This document shows positions 43,503 to 51,692 of a DNA stretch of 64,000 nucleotides, piece after piece. Under the pieces are notes generated by a model, which was not told the DNA's origin, ran no database searches, and worked only from the letters and a program-made list of their open reading frames with translations. The translations under genes and the position numbers were made by a program. The DNA is from Natrinema salinisoli (GTDB lineage: Archaea; Halobacteriota; Halobacteria; Halobacteriales; Natrialbaceae): contig NZ_CP084469.1 of NCBI RefSeq assembly GCF_020405205.1, positions 1,116,001-1,180,000 on the forward strand. Reading direction: 5' to 3'. How positions within the stretch are numbered: position 1 is the stretch's first letter; each line of letters starts with the position of its first letter.

Positions 43503-44333
43503 TCAGAACAATCCGGTGACGGCCGCCCAGAGTCGGCCGAAGAAGCCGGCGGATTCGGTGTCGTCCGTCGTGGATTCGCCGTCGTCCGCGTCGTCGGGTT
43601 CGGTAGCGTTCGAATCAGTTCCGATGGTCGAATCCGTCCCGTTTTCCTGGGCTGAAACGGCGATACTCGAGTTCGAGGGTGCCGTCTCCTCCGTGTCGGC
43701 GTCGGACGACGGGCGCTCGTCCGGTTCGGATTCGGTTTCGGCGAGCCGATCGGCAATCTCGTCGACGGCTCCGGCATCGTCGTCGGCGTTTCGAACGGTC
43801 GCGTCCGACGATGTTTCCGGGTCCGTCTCGGCGGTTGGCGGTTCCTCGTCGACAGTCCCGTTCGGTTCGTCCGATGCGGGATTTGCGTCGGACTCCTGGG
43901 GTTCCTCCGAGACGGAACTCTCGTCGGACTCGTCCGTTTCGATCCACAGGAACTGCTGGTCTTTCGTTCGGCCCGTGAGAAGGAGGTCCTCGAGTTCGTC
44001 GTCGTCGGCCAATAAATCGTCGTGAACTGCCGTCTCCCGCTCGGGGTCGGGCTCGTCCGCGCTCGCGATGATGTCGTCCGGACTGTCGTCCGCGAGAACG
44101 TCGTCGGCGCCGCCCTCGTCCGTTACGTCGGCGCGGAGCTGGTCGAAGACGTCGGCCGCCGTCCTGTCCTCGACGGGATCGGTCTCTTCCGCCTCGGCGG
44201 CGTCGCCGTCCGTCGATTCGGTCCAGCGGTTCTCCCCCGAATCGCCGTCCTCGAGCTCCCCGAACAACTCGTCGACACTCGCGCCCGCATCGAACGCGGT
44301 GTCGCCCGGATTGTCGATCTTGCTATCTGTCAT
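43503..44333 (-). CDS. acidic disordered protein with C-terminal amphipathic helix
   Basis: The 276-residue protein is dominated by Asp, Glu, Ser and Thr. Residues 1-120 include three short helix-like patches (FDAGASVDELFGELED, AADVFDQLRADV and DDLLADDDELEDLLL), and a middle patch TKDQQFLWIETDE is the only hydrophobic one. The last 15 residues (AGFFGRLWAAVTGLF) form a hydrophobic or amphipathic helix. I recognise no family. It may be a membrane-associated tether. It is transcribed alone from an AT-rich promoter region (44340-44420). Confidence 0.6.
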   Translation of the reverse strand: MTDSKIDNPGDTAFDAGASVDELFGELEDGDSGENRWTESTDGDAAEAEETDPVEDRTAADVFDQLRADVTDEGGADDVLADDSPDDIIASADEPDPERETAVHDDLLADDDELEDLLLTGRTKDQQFLWIETDESDESSVSEEPQESDANPASDEPNGTVDEEPPTAETDPETSSDATVRNADDDAGAVDEIADRLAETESEPDERPSSDADTEETAPSNSSIAVSAQENGTDSTIGTDSNATEPDDADDGESTTDDTESAGFFGRLWAAVTGLF

Positions 44334-44607
44334 AAACCCGTTCACGTCTAGATCATAATCACGCGTCTTTAATTTTTGGAATTTTTCCAGTCACGATTGA
44401 TGAGATATGTGATGTATTAGTGTATTGGCCGTTAGGCGGTACCGACGAGGTCGGAAGTTGACAAGTAGGGAACGAACGGCTCTCGGAGAAGACAATCGGC
44501 AAAATCGCGGCTCGAGCCGGGAAATGGGACGCCGCGGCTCCGCTCCCTCAGTCGGCGGGTCGCGGCACAAGCCCTATTACTCGATACGATGAATGCGAAA
44601 GGGTACC

Positions 44608-45858
44608 ATGACTGGGATCGAGTACGACGACTTCCTGGACCTCGGGTACGAACCCGGAGCGACGGAGTTGGTCTGTGAATTCACCATCGAACCGGCGGCG
44701 GACATGTCCGTGGAGGCCGCGGCGAGCCGAGTCGCGTCGGAGTCCTCGAACGGAACGTGGGCCGCGCTACACGTCGACGAGGACGAACTGACGGACCTCG
44801 GTGCGGTCGCCTGCGGAATCGACGGCGACCGGATCACCGTCGCCTACCCCGCCGAGTTGTTCGAGCCCGGCAGTATGCCACAGATCCTCTCGTGTATCGC
44901 GGGGAACATCCTCGGAATGAAGGCCGTCGACTCGATCCGGCTCGAGGACTGCCAGTGGCCGGAGTCGATCGTCGGAGAATTCCCGGGCCCCCAGTTCGGC
45001 ACGAGCGTCGCACGAGAGAAACTCGATGCCGGCGACCGACCGGTGCTCGCGACGGTGCCGAAACCCAAGGTCGGCCTCTCGACCGACGCGCACGCCAGAA
45101 TCGGTGAAGAGGCCTGGCGCGGCGGCATCGATCTGTTGAAAGACGACGAGAACCTGACCGATCAGGCGTTCAATCCCTTCGAGGACCGGCTCGCGGAGAG
45201 CCTCGCCGCGCGCGACCGCGCTCAGGAGGAGACGGGCGAGCGCAAGGATTACCTCGTGAACGTGACCGGGGAAACCGTCGAGATGCTAGACCGAGTCGAC
45301 CGCGTGGCCGAACACGGCGGCGGGTTCGTCATGGTCGACGTCATTACCTGTGGGTGGGCCGCCGTCCAGAGCGTCCGAGACCGCTGTGAGAAGCACGGCC
45401 TGGCAATCCACGCCCACCGCGCGATGCACGCCGCGTTCGATCGCCTTGAGCACCACGGCGTCTCGATGCGCGTCATCGCACAGATCGCCCGGCTCTGCGG
45501 CGTCGACCACATCCACACCGGGACCGCAGGCCTGGGCAAACTCGCGAACGAGGACACGCCGGGAATCAACGAGTGGCTCACGGGCGACTGTCACGGCCTG
45601 AAGCCCGTCCTTCCGGTCGCCTCGGGCGGCCTCCACCCCGGTGTCGTCGATCAGTTGATCGATGCCCTCGGGACGGACATCATCGTGCAGGCCGGCGGTG
45701 GCGTTCACGGCCACCCCGACGGGACGCACGCGGGGGCGAAAGCCCTTCGACAGTCAGTCGAAGCCTCGATTGCCGGCGAGAGCCTCGAAGAGTACGCCAC
45801 CGACCATCCGGAACTCGCGACGGCGCTCGAGAAGTGGGGCGCGGAGACGCCGCGGTAG
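44608..45858 (+). CDS. rbcL: ribulose-1,5-bisphosphate carboxylase, type III
   Basis: The 416-residue archaeal type III RuBisCO has a full active site: Lys152/Lys154 in PKPKVGLS, the carbamylated-lysine motif LLKDDEN with Lys178, Asp180 and Glu181, HAHRAMHAAF with His270, loop-6 GLGKLANED with Lys311, Ser339 in VASGGLHPG, and GGGVHGHPDG. In archaea this enzyme uses ribulose-1,5-bisphosphate made from nucleotides (the AMP pathway). AMP phosphorylase and ribose-1,5-bisphosphate isomerase genes are not in this window. The start at 44608 gives MTGIEYDDF; five extra codons are possible upstream. Confidence 0.95.
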   Translation: MTGIEYDDFLDLGYEPGATELVCEFTIEPAADMSVEAAASRVASESSNGTWAALHVDEDELTDLGAVACGIDGDRITVAYPAELFEPGSMPQILSCIAGNILGMKAVDSIRLEDCQWPESIVGEFPGPQFGTSVAREKLDAGDRPVLATVPKPKVGLSTDAHARIGEEAWRGGIDLLKDDENLTDQAFNPFEDRLAESLAARDRAQEETGERKDYLVNVTGETVEMLDRVDRVAEHGGGFVMVDVITCGWAAVQSVRDRCEKHGLAIHAHRAMHAAFDRLEHHGVSMRVIAQIARLCGVDHIHTGTAGLGKLANEDTPGINEWLTGDCHGLKPVLPVASGGLHPGVVDQLIDALGTDIIVQAGGGVHGHPDGTHAGAKALRQSVEASIAGESLEEYATDHPELATALEKWGAETPR

Positions 45859-45883
45859 CCGCGCCGTTCGGTCGATCCTCGAG

Positions 45884-46783
45884 TCAGGTCCGATCGACGA
45901 AGTCGACGATGTGCTCGGCGATCTCCTCACCGGCATCTTCCTGCAAGAAGTGTGCGGCCTCGTCGATCCAGACGTCGGGTTGGTCGCTCGCGGTCGGGAT
46001 GAGGCCCCGCAGCGGATCGCGGTTGTCGGCCGTGATCGGATCGTTCTTCGCGAACAGGACGAACGCGGGTTTCTCCCACTCGGCGAGCCGATCCTGTGCG
46101 TCCGCGAACAACTCGGCCCCGGGGTCGTCGGGCGATTGCGGCACCAGCCCCGGGAAGGTACGGGCACCGGCCATGTACCGTTCGTCCGGAAACGGCGCGC
46201 GGTAAGCGTCGATCACGTCCTCGGAGAGGTCCCGGTAACAGCCGTTCGCGACTAGCTCGCCGATGTCGAGGTCCTCGGCGGTCGCCACCATCTCGGCGAA
46301 CGCGTGCCAGGTGTCGCTCATCTCCTGAGTCCCGTCGGGGAGGCCGGTGTTCATCGGGACGAGCCGGGCGAACCGCTCGGGCTGGTTGGCCGCGAGCGAC
46401 AGTCCGAGCAGGCCACCCCAATCCTGGCAGACGAGGGTGATGTTCGTCAGCTCGAGTTCCTCGACGAACGTCCGAAGGGCGTCGTAGTGCATGTCGACGG
46501 TGTACTCGTCCCGGTCTTCGTACCTGTCTGAGCGCCCGCAGCCGATCAGGTCCGGTACGACCACGCGGCCCCGTTCGGCCAGCGTTGGCATCATCTTCCG
46601 GTAGAGGAACGACCAGGTCGGTTCGCCGTGCAGACAGAGGAACGTCTCCTCGTCCTCGGTGGTACTCCCGTCGCCGCCGGTTTCCACGTACGCCATCCGC
46701 AGATCACCGACGTCGACGTACTGCGGCTCGTAGTCGAAATCCGGTACGTCCTCGAACCGATCCTCCGGAACGCTGACAGTCAT
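45884..46783 (-). CDS. haloalkane-dehalogenase-like alpha/beta hydrolase
   Basis: The 299-residue alpha/beta hydrolase has the oxyanion motif LHGEPTWSFLYRKM and the nucleophile Asp121 in CQDWGGLLGL, with Trp122 next to it. The catalytic His278 is in DEAAHFLQED, and an acid lies in KNDPITADN near 249. This set matches subfamily I haloalkane dehalogenases (DhlA-like), which cut carbon-halogen bonds; Trp122 would be a halide ligand. Epoxide hydrolase or esterase activity cannot be excluded. It converges with rbcL at 26 bases. Confidence 0.82.
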   Translation of the reverse strand: MTVSVPEDRFEDVPDFDYEPQYVDVGDLRMAYVETGGDGSTTEDEETFLCLHGEPTWSFLYRKMMPTLAERGRVVVPDLIGCGRSDRYEDRDEYTVDMHYDALRTFVEELELTNITLVCQDWGGLLGLSLAANQPERFARLVPMNTGLPDGTQEMSDTWHAFAEMVATAEDLDIGELVANGCYRDLSEDVIDAYRAPFPDERYMAGARTFPGLVPQSPDDPGAELFADAQDRLAEWEKPAFVLFAKNDPITADNRDPLRGLIPTASDQPDVWIDEAAHFLQEDAGEEIAEHIVDFVDRT

Positions 46784-46987
46784 ACGGCATGATACCGCGT
46801 GTCACTATTCAAAGGTTGGGGAACCGATGTGAACTTCCTTCCCGTGGAAAACGATCGGACGCGACCGACGAGATGCGTCCCTCACATGCTGGGCCACGAG
46901 AACGACGGCTCCCGGCGGACCTCGAGGACGCTTCAATCGACGTGACCATCCAAAAACATTATATTCTCGTTAACTGCTTTTAGAGAT

Positions 46988-48097
46988 GTGGTTTACGAGA
47001 CTGGAAACGAGACGGTCGACGACGCGCTCGAGCGGGTCATGGCCGGCGAGCAGCTCGATCGGACCCACGGGCTGGCACTGATGGCCCAGCCGGTCGAGGC
47101 GCTCGCGGAGGCCGGCGCGACCGTGCGCGATCACTTCGGTGACGGTACGGTCGACGCCTGCTCGATCGTCAACGCGAAGGCGGGTAACTGCGCCGAGGAC
47201 TGCGGGTTCTGTGCGCAGTCGGTCCACTTCGATACCGGCATCGACACCTACGGCTTCCTCGGCCCTGAGAAGATCCTCGAGGCGGCGAAGCGCGCCGAAC
47301 GCGACGGCGCCCAGCGATTCGGCATCGTCGTCGCCGAGAAAGGCGTCTCGAAGGAACATCGTCCCGAGGAGTGGGCGGAGGTCCTCGAGTCGATCCGACT
47401 GGTTCGCGACGAGTGCGATCTCGAGGTGGACGCCTCCCTCGGTATCCTCACCGAGGAGGAGGCCGCGATCCTCGCCGAGGAAGGGATCAATCACTACAAT
47501 CACAACATCGAGACCTCCCCGGACTACTTCCCCGAGATCGTCAACTCTCACAGCTTCGCGGACCGGGTCGAGACGCTCGAGGTCGCCAAGGAAGCCGGGA
47601 TGGACCTCTGTGCCGGCGTCATCCTCGGCATGGGCGAGACGCCGACCGACCGCGTCGAGGCCGCGATCGCCCTGCAGGACATCGGCGTCTCCTCGCTGCC
47701 GGTCAACGTCCTCAACCCCGTCGCGGGGACGCCGCTGGCGGAGGCGGGCGTCGACATCACGACCGAGGAGATCGTCAAGACGGTCGCGGTGTACAAACTG
47801 CTCCACCCCGACTCGCGGGTCCGCCTGACCGGCGGCCGCGAGGTCAACCTCGAGCCCGACGAGCAGCACCTGCCGCTCGAGGCCGGCGCGGACGGCATCC
47901 TCACTGGCGACTACCTCACGACCGAGGGGCAGTCGCCCGGCGACGACCTGGAAATCGTCGAGCGCGCGGGGATGGAGCCGAACATGGACGCCAACGAGTT
48001 CGATCCCGAGGAGGTCAAGGCTCGACACAGCGAGGCCGCGGAATCGGACTCGTCGACCGAAACGGCGGCCACGGGCGCGGAACCGAGCGACGACTGA
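46988..48097 (+). CDS. bioB: biotin synthase
   Basis: The 369-residue radical SAM enzyme makes biotin from dethiobiotin. The radical SAM cluster motif is NCAEDCGFCAQS (CxxxCxxC). NHNIETS and further on MGETPTDRVE follow as in the family. The start codon appears to be GTG at 46988 (GTG GTT TAC), just after a TATA-like region CATTATATTCTC. An acidic tail of about 30 residues (after EVKARHSEAAES) is extra. It is the first gene of bioB-bioU-bioF-bioD. Confidence 0.95.
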   Translation: MVYETGNETVDDALERVMAGEQLDRTHGLALMAQPVEALAEAGATVRDHFGDGTVDACSIVNAKAGNCAEDCGFCAQSVHFDTGIDTYGFLGPEKILEAAKRAERDGAQRFGIVVAEKGVSKEHRPEEWAEVLESIRLVRDECDLEVDASLGILTEEEAAILAEEGINHYNHNIETSPDYFPEIVNSHSFADRVETLEVAKEAGMDLCAGVILGMGETPTDRVEAAIALQDIGVSSLPVNVLNPVAGTPLAEAGVDITTEEIVKTVAVYKLLHPDSRVRLTGGREVNLEPDEQHLPLEAGADGILTGDYLTTEGQSPGDDLEIVERAGMEPNMDANEFDPEEVKARHSEAAESDSSTETAATGAEPSDD

Positions 48098-48130
48098 CGA
48101 CCAGCGGACGAATTCAGCACATCGATACAC

Positions 48131-49231
48131 ATGGACGAAATCACGTTTGCGGTCCTCGGAACCGGAGGCATCGGCCGACGAGCACTCGAAGTAAGCCAGC
48201 ACAAGGACGCGTTGACGCCCGTCGCGGCGTGTGACCGCCACGGCGTCGCCGTCGATTTCGACGGCCTCGACGTCGACGAACTGCTCGCGGCGACGGAAGG
48301 CAATATCGATAGCGAGCCGCGGAGCGGCTCGGATAAGTCGAGCGGTGACGAGCCGCGAGACAACGAGGTCGCCACGGACGGTGGCGCGGCCGCCGAGGGC
48401 GGCGTCAAACAACACGGCGAAGCGAAAGGCGTTGTCGCCTCGAGCCAGGCCCGACGCAGCGAGGATCCGATTCAGGAGATAATCGACCACGGCGACCGGA
48501 TCGACGCGGTGCTTCTCGCGCTACCGAACTACGAGCACGACTTCATTCCGCGGACCGCCGACCGCTTCGCCGAGGGCGACTACTCCGGCGTCATGATCGA
48601 CGTGCTCAAGCGCTCGCGCGTGATCGACATGCTCGACGATCGCAGCGAGTCGTTCGAGGACGCCGGTATCACCTTCATCTGCGGGGCGGGCGCGACGCCC
48701 GGGCTGCTCACCGGCGCGGCGGCGCTGGCCGCCCAATCGTTCGTCGAGGTCACCGACGTCGACATCTGGTGGGGCGTCGGTCTCAAGTCCGGCTACGAGG
48801 ACAACCGCGGGACCGTCCGGGAGGACATCGCCCACCTCCCGGAGTACGACATCGAGACCGCCCGCGACCTCTCCGAGGCGGAGATCGAGGCGATCATCGA
48901 CGAGCACGACGGCGCCATCGAGTTCGAGGACATGGAACACGCCGACGACGTCCTGCTCGAGCGCGCCGGCGTCTGCGACGCCGAGGACGTCGAGGTGGGT
49001 GGCATCCTCGACGTGCGCAACGACGAGAAGCCGACGACGACCACGGTTCGCGTGACCGGGCGGACCTTCGACGGCGAGACGGCGACGAACACCTTCCGGC
49101 TCGGCGACGAGACCAGCATGGAAGCCAACGTCAACGGCCCCGCACTGGGCTACCTGAAGGCCGGCGTCCGACGGAACCGGGCCGGCGAATACGGCGTCTT
49201 CGGACCGGCCGATCTGATGCCCGGCTTCTGA
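48131..49231 (+). CDS. bioU: BioU-type 8-amino-7-oxononanoate aminating enzyme
   Basis: The 366-residue protein has a saccharopine-dehydrogenase-like Rossmann start (FAVLGTGGIGRRALEV). BioU enzymes, known from cyanobacteria and haloarchaea, use their own lysine as the amino donor in a single turnover to make diaminononanoate, and so replace the aminotransferase BioA. The lysine in VMIDVLKRSRVIDML (Lys160) is the best candidate for the sacrificial residue. This assignment rests on the fold and on its place between bioB and bioF with no bioA in the operon. A polar, disordered insertion (about residues 58-110) is not expected in the cyanobacterial form. It starts 33 bases after bioB. Confidence 0.85.
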   Translation: MDEITFAVLGTGGIGRRALEVSQHKDALTPVAACDRHGVAVDFDGLDVDELLAATEGNIDSEPRSGSDKSSGDEPRDNEVATDGGAAAEGGVKQHGEAKGVVASSQARRSEDPIQEIIDHGDRIDAVLLALPNYEHDFIPRTADRFAEGDYSGVMIDVLKRSRVIDMLDDRSESFEDAGITFICGAGATPGLLTGAAALAAQSFVEVTDVDIWWGVGLKSGYEDNRGTVREDIAHLPEYDIETARDLSEAEIEAIIDEHDGAIEFEDMEHADDVLLERAGVCDAEDVEVGGILDVRNDEKPTTTTVRVTGRTFDGETATNTFRLGDETSMEANVNGPALGYLKAGVRRNRAGEYGVFGPADLMPGF

Positions 49232-49387
49232 GTTACGCACTGTACGTCCAGATCCGTTTTCGATGGGAGAAACACCACCACACCCGAGACCGTGGCGAAT
49301 CGACCGGCTCGAGCGGCGAGCGAGCCGAACCAGCCGAGCGACCGGAATCGTGAGAATCAAACCGTGGCGTTGAGTCCGTTTAGCCGA

Positions 49388-50611
49388 ATGGCCGACCGCG
49401 GGTTCGATCTCGAAGACCGACTCGAGACGCTCGAGGAAACCGACCTGAAACGCGCACTGTCGCCGGTCGATCGGGTTGCCGAGCGCGGCTACTTCGGCGA
49501 GCCCTCGGGCGGCGATCTGCCGGTTCTCGAGACAGCCGAGGCGCTGGTGTTCGCCTCGAACAACTATCTGGGGCTGACCGACGACCAGCGAGTACAGGAT
49601 GCGGCCCGACAGGCCGCTGCGACGGTCGGCACGGGTGCGGGAGCGAGTCGACTCGTCACCGGCGATACGATGGTCCATCGGGACCTGGAACGAGTACTCG
49701 CCGAGGTCAAGGGAACCGAGCGGGCGCTGGCGTTCTCCTCGGGCTACGCCGCGAACGTCGGGACGATCGCAGCGCTCGAGCCGGACGTCATCTTCTCCGA
49801 CGAACTGAACCACGCGAGCATCATCGACGGCTGTCGGCTCGCGGGTGCCGAAACGGTCGTCTACGACCACTGCGACGCCGCGAGTCTGCGATCGAAACTC
49901 GAGGAGCGCGCCCGAACGGCTACGCGAGACGGTCGGGATCCGGCCGACGAATCGTGGTTGATCGTCACCGATTCGGTGTTCAGTATGGACGGCACCGTCG
50001 CACCGCTGGAAGCGATCTGTGACGCCGCCGAGGCGTTCGGCGCGTGGGTGATGGTCGACGAGGCCCACGCGACCGGACTGTACGCGAACGGCGGCGGCGT
50101 CGTACAAGCCGAGGGGCTCGAAGACCGGATCCAGATACAGATGGGAACGCTGTCGAAGGCGCTGGCCAGTCAGGGCGGATACGTCGCCGGGAGCGCGGAC
50201 CTGATCGAGTGCCTGGTCAACGATGCGCGCTCGTTCGTCTTCTCGACCGGCCTCGCGCCGCCGGCCGCCGCGGCCGCGAGCGAGGCGCTCCACGTCGCCC
50301 GCCACAGCGGTGCTCGAGACCACCTCTGGGAGAACGTCGCCCACCTCCGCGACGGGCTCGAGTCGATGGGATTCGAGGTGTTAGGCGAGTCCCAGATCTT
50401 GCCCGTACTCGTGGGTGACCGAACGGACGCGATCGACCTCGCCGAGGGCATCCGGGAGCGCGACGTCGTCGCACCGGCGATCCGACCGCCGACCGTTCCG
50501 GAGGGAACCAGCCGCATCCGCGTCGCCCCGATGGCGACGCACGACCGGGACGACATTATCACCTGTCTCGAGGCGTTCAGGGCGGCCGGCGAGGAGGTGG
50601 GACTGCTGTGA
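49388..50611 (+). CDS. bioF: 8-amino-7-oxononanoate synthase
   Basis: The 407-residue PLP-dependent enzyme of the alpha-oxoamine synthase family has VDEAHATGLYANGGG and the cofactor lysine in GTLSKALASQGGY. It joins pimeloyl-CoA or acyl-carrier-bound pimeloyl with alanine. The ATG at 49388 fits the family start (MADRGFDLEDRLETLEETDL in the first 20 residues). An upstream GTG at 49292 would add a polar extension. Its end overlaps bioD by four bases. Confidence 0.92.
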   Translation: MADRGFDLEDRLETLEETDLKRALSPVDRVAERGYFGEPSGGDLPVLETAEALVFASNNYLGLTDDQRVQDAARQAAATVGTGAGASRLVTGDTMVHRDLERVLAEVKGTERALAFSSGYAANVGTIAALEPDVIFSDELNHASIIDGCRLAGAETVVYDHCDAASLRSKLEERARTATRDGRDPADESWLIVTDSVFSMDGTVAPLEAICDAAEAFGAWVMVDEAHATGLYANGGGVVQAEGLEDRIQIQMGTLSKALASQGGYVAGSADLIECLVNDARSFVFSTGLAPPAAAAASEALHVARHSGARDHLWENVAHLRDGLESMGFEVLGESQILPVLVGDRTDAIDLAEGIRERDVVAPAIRPPTVPEGTSRIRVAPMATHDRDDIITCLEAFRAAGEEVGLL

Positions 50612-51312
50612 GCGCACGGCGACCGCTCGCCGTCGTCGGCACCGGCACGGGCGTCGGAAAGACGGTCATCACGGCCGGGCTCACGCGCCTGCTCCGCGAG
50701 GCCGGTCACGATGCACGGGCGATCAAGCCGGCGCAGACCGGCCATCCGCCGGACGACGACGCCGGATTCGTCGCCGCGGCCTGCGAGGACCCCGACGCCG
50801 CGACCTGTCCGCGCTATCTCGAGCCGGCGCTGGCACCGCGGGTCGCGGCCGAGGTCGCGGACGAGACAATCGAGTACGAGGCGATCCGTGCGGCCTGCGA
50901 ACGCGAGATCGAGTCGACGCCGGTCCCGATCGTCGAGGGGATCGGCGGACTTCGAGTGCCGCTGGCCGGTGACCGCGAAGTGATCGACCTCGTCGCGGAC
51001 CTCGAGGCCGTGGCGGTGGTCGTCACGCGGGCTGGACTGGGGACGCTCAACCACACCGCGCTGACGGTCGACGCGCTCGCGGCTCGCGGCATCGACGTCT
51101 GCGGGATCGTCGTCAACGAGTACGCGGGCGAGACGGTGGCCGAACGGACCAATCCCGACGAACTCGAGCGCATGACGGGTCACGGGGTCGAGACGGTCCC
51201 GCCGCTCGACGATCGTGAGGGGGAGAACGATCCGCCAGAACTCGCTGCCGGAGTCGTCGATGCACTGTCGCCGGCGTTTCGCGACCGGCTGCCGATGGAA
51301 CTGTCTCGGTAG
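50608..51312 (+). CDS. bioD: dethiobiotin synthetase
   Basis: The 234-residue ATP-dependent carboxylase closes the ureido ring. The P-loop is GTGTGVGKT (residues 11-19). VEGIGGLRVPLAG and VTRAGLGTLNHT are family blocks, and the conserved Lys in AIKPAQTG supports the call. The start is GTG, overlapping the bioF stop (GTGA). It is last in the biotin operon. Confidence 0.94.
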   Translation: MSARRPLAVVGTGTGVGKTVITAGLTRLLREAGHDARAIKPAQTGHPPDDDAGFVAAACEDPDAATCPRYLEPALAPRVAAEVADETIEYEAIRAACEREIESTPVPIVEGIGGLRVPLAGDREVIDLVADLEAVAVVVTRAGLGTLNHTALTVDALAARGIDVCGIVVNEYAGETVAERTNPDELERMTGHGVETVPPLDDREGENDPPELAAGVVDALSPAFRDRLPMELSR

Positions 51313-51326
51313 CGCCGCGTAATTAC

Positions 51327-51527
51327 TCAGGCCGACGGGGCCGTTCGTTCGTCCTCGGCCGTCGTCTCGCGGCCGGACGTGATATCGAGTTCGGGTACCG
51401 CCGCGTCGAGGTCGATGAGGTAAGAGACCACTTCCGACTTCCGGTGTTCCACCTCGAGGTGGACGCAGAGCGCGTTGCGGTCGTCGTACGGTTCCGTGCA
51501 GAGCGGGCAGCTGTGGGCGTCTGTCAT
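51327..51527 (-). CDS. small C2H2-type zinc finger protein
   Basis: The 66-residue protein has one Cys2-His2 finger: CPLCTEPYDDRNAL and then CVHLEVEHRKSEV, so Cys residues 6 and 9 with His residues near 22 and 27. The tail is acidic. It begins at an ATG preceded by a nested palindrome at 51575-51606. Converges with bioD at 15 bases. Its targets are unknown. Confidence 0.72.
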   Translation of the reverse strand: MTDAHSCPLCTEPYDDRNALCVHLEVEHRKSEVVSYLIDLDAAVPELDITSGRETTAEDERTAPSA

Positions 51528-51574
51528 TCGGCCGATCACCGTGTGATACTCTCACCGCTCATCGACGTAATAGT

Positions 51575-51606
51575 GTCGGTCAATTTATGTATGACATATC
51601 ACCGAC
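51575..51606. promoter_or_regulatory. nested inverted repeat before the small zinc-finger gene
   Basis: Outer arms GTCGGT and ACCGAC (51575-51580, 51601-51606) enclose inner arms TATGT and ACATA (51586-51590, 51594-51598). A TATA-like TTTTATT lies just outside at 51609-51615 (minus strand), so the repeat overlaps the expected initiation region. This suggests a repressor site. Confidence 0.45.
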
Positions 51607-51692
51607 GAATAAAACCAGGTCATCGACGCTCGACCGGATTCGCTGTTCGTTCGGACTGCGACTGTACCGATCGAGCGGCGACGAGTAGCCGC

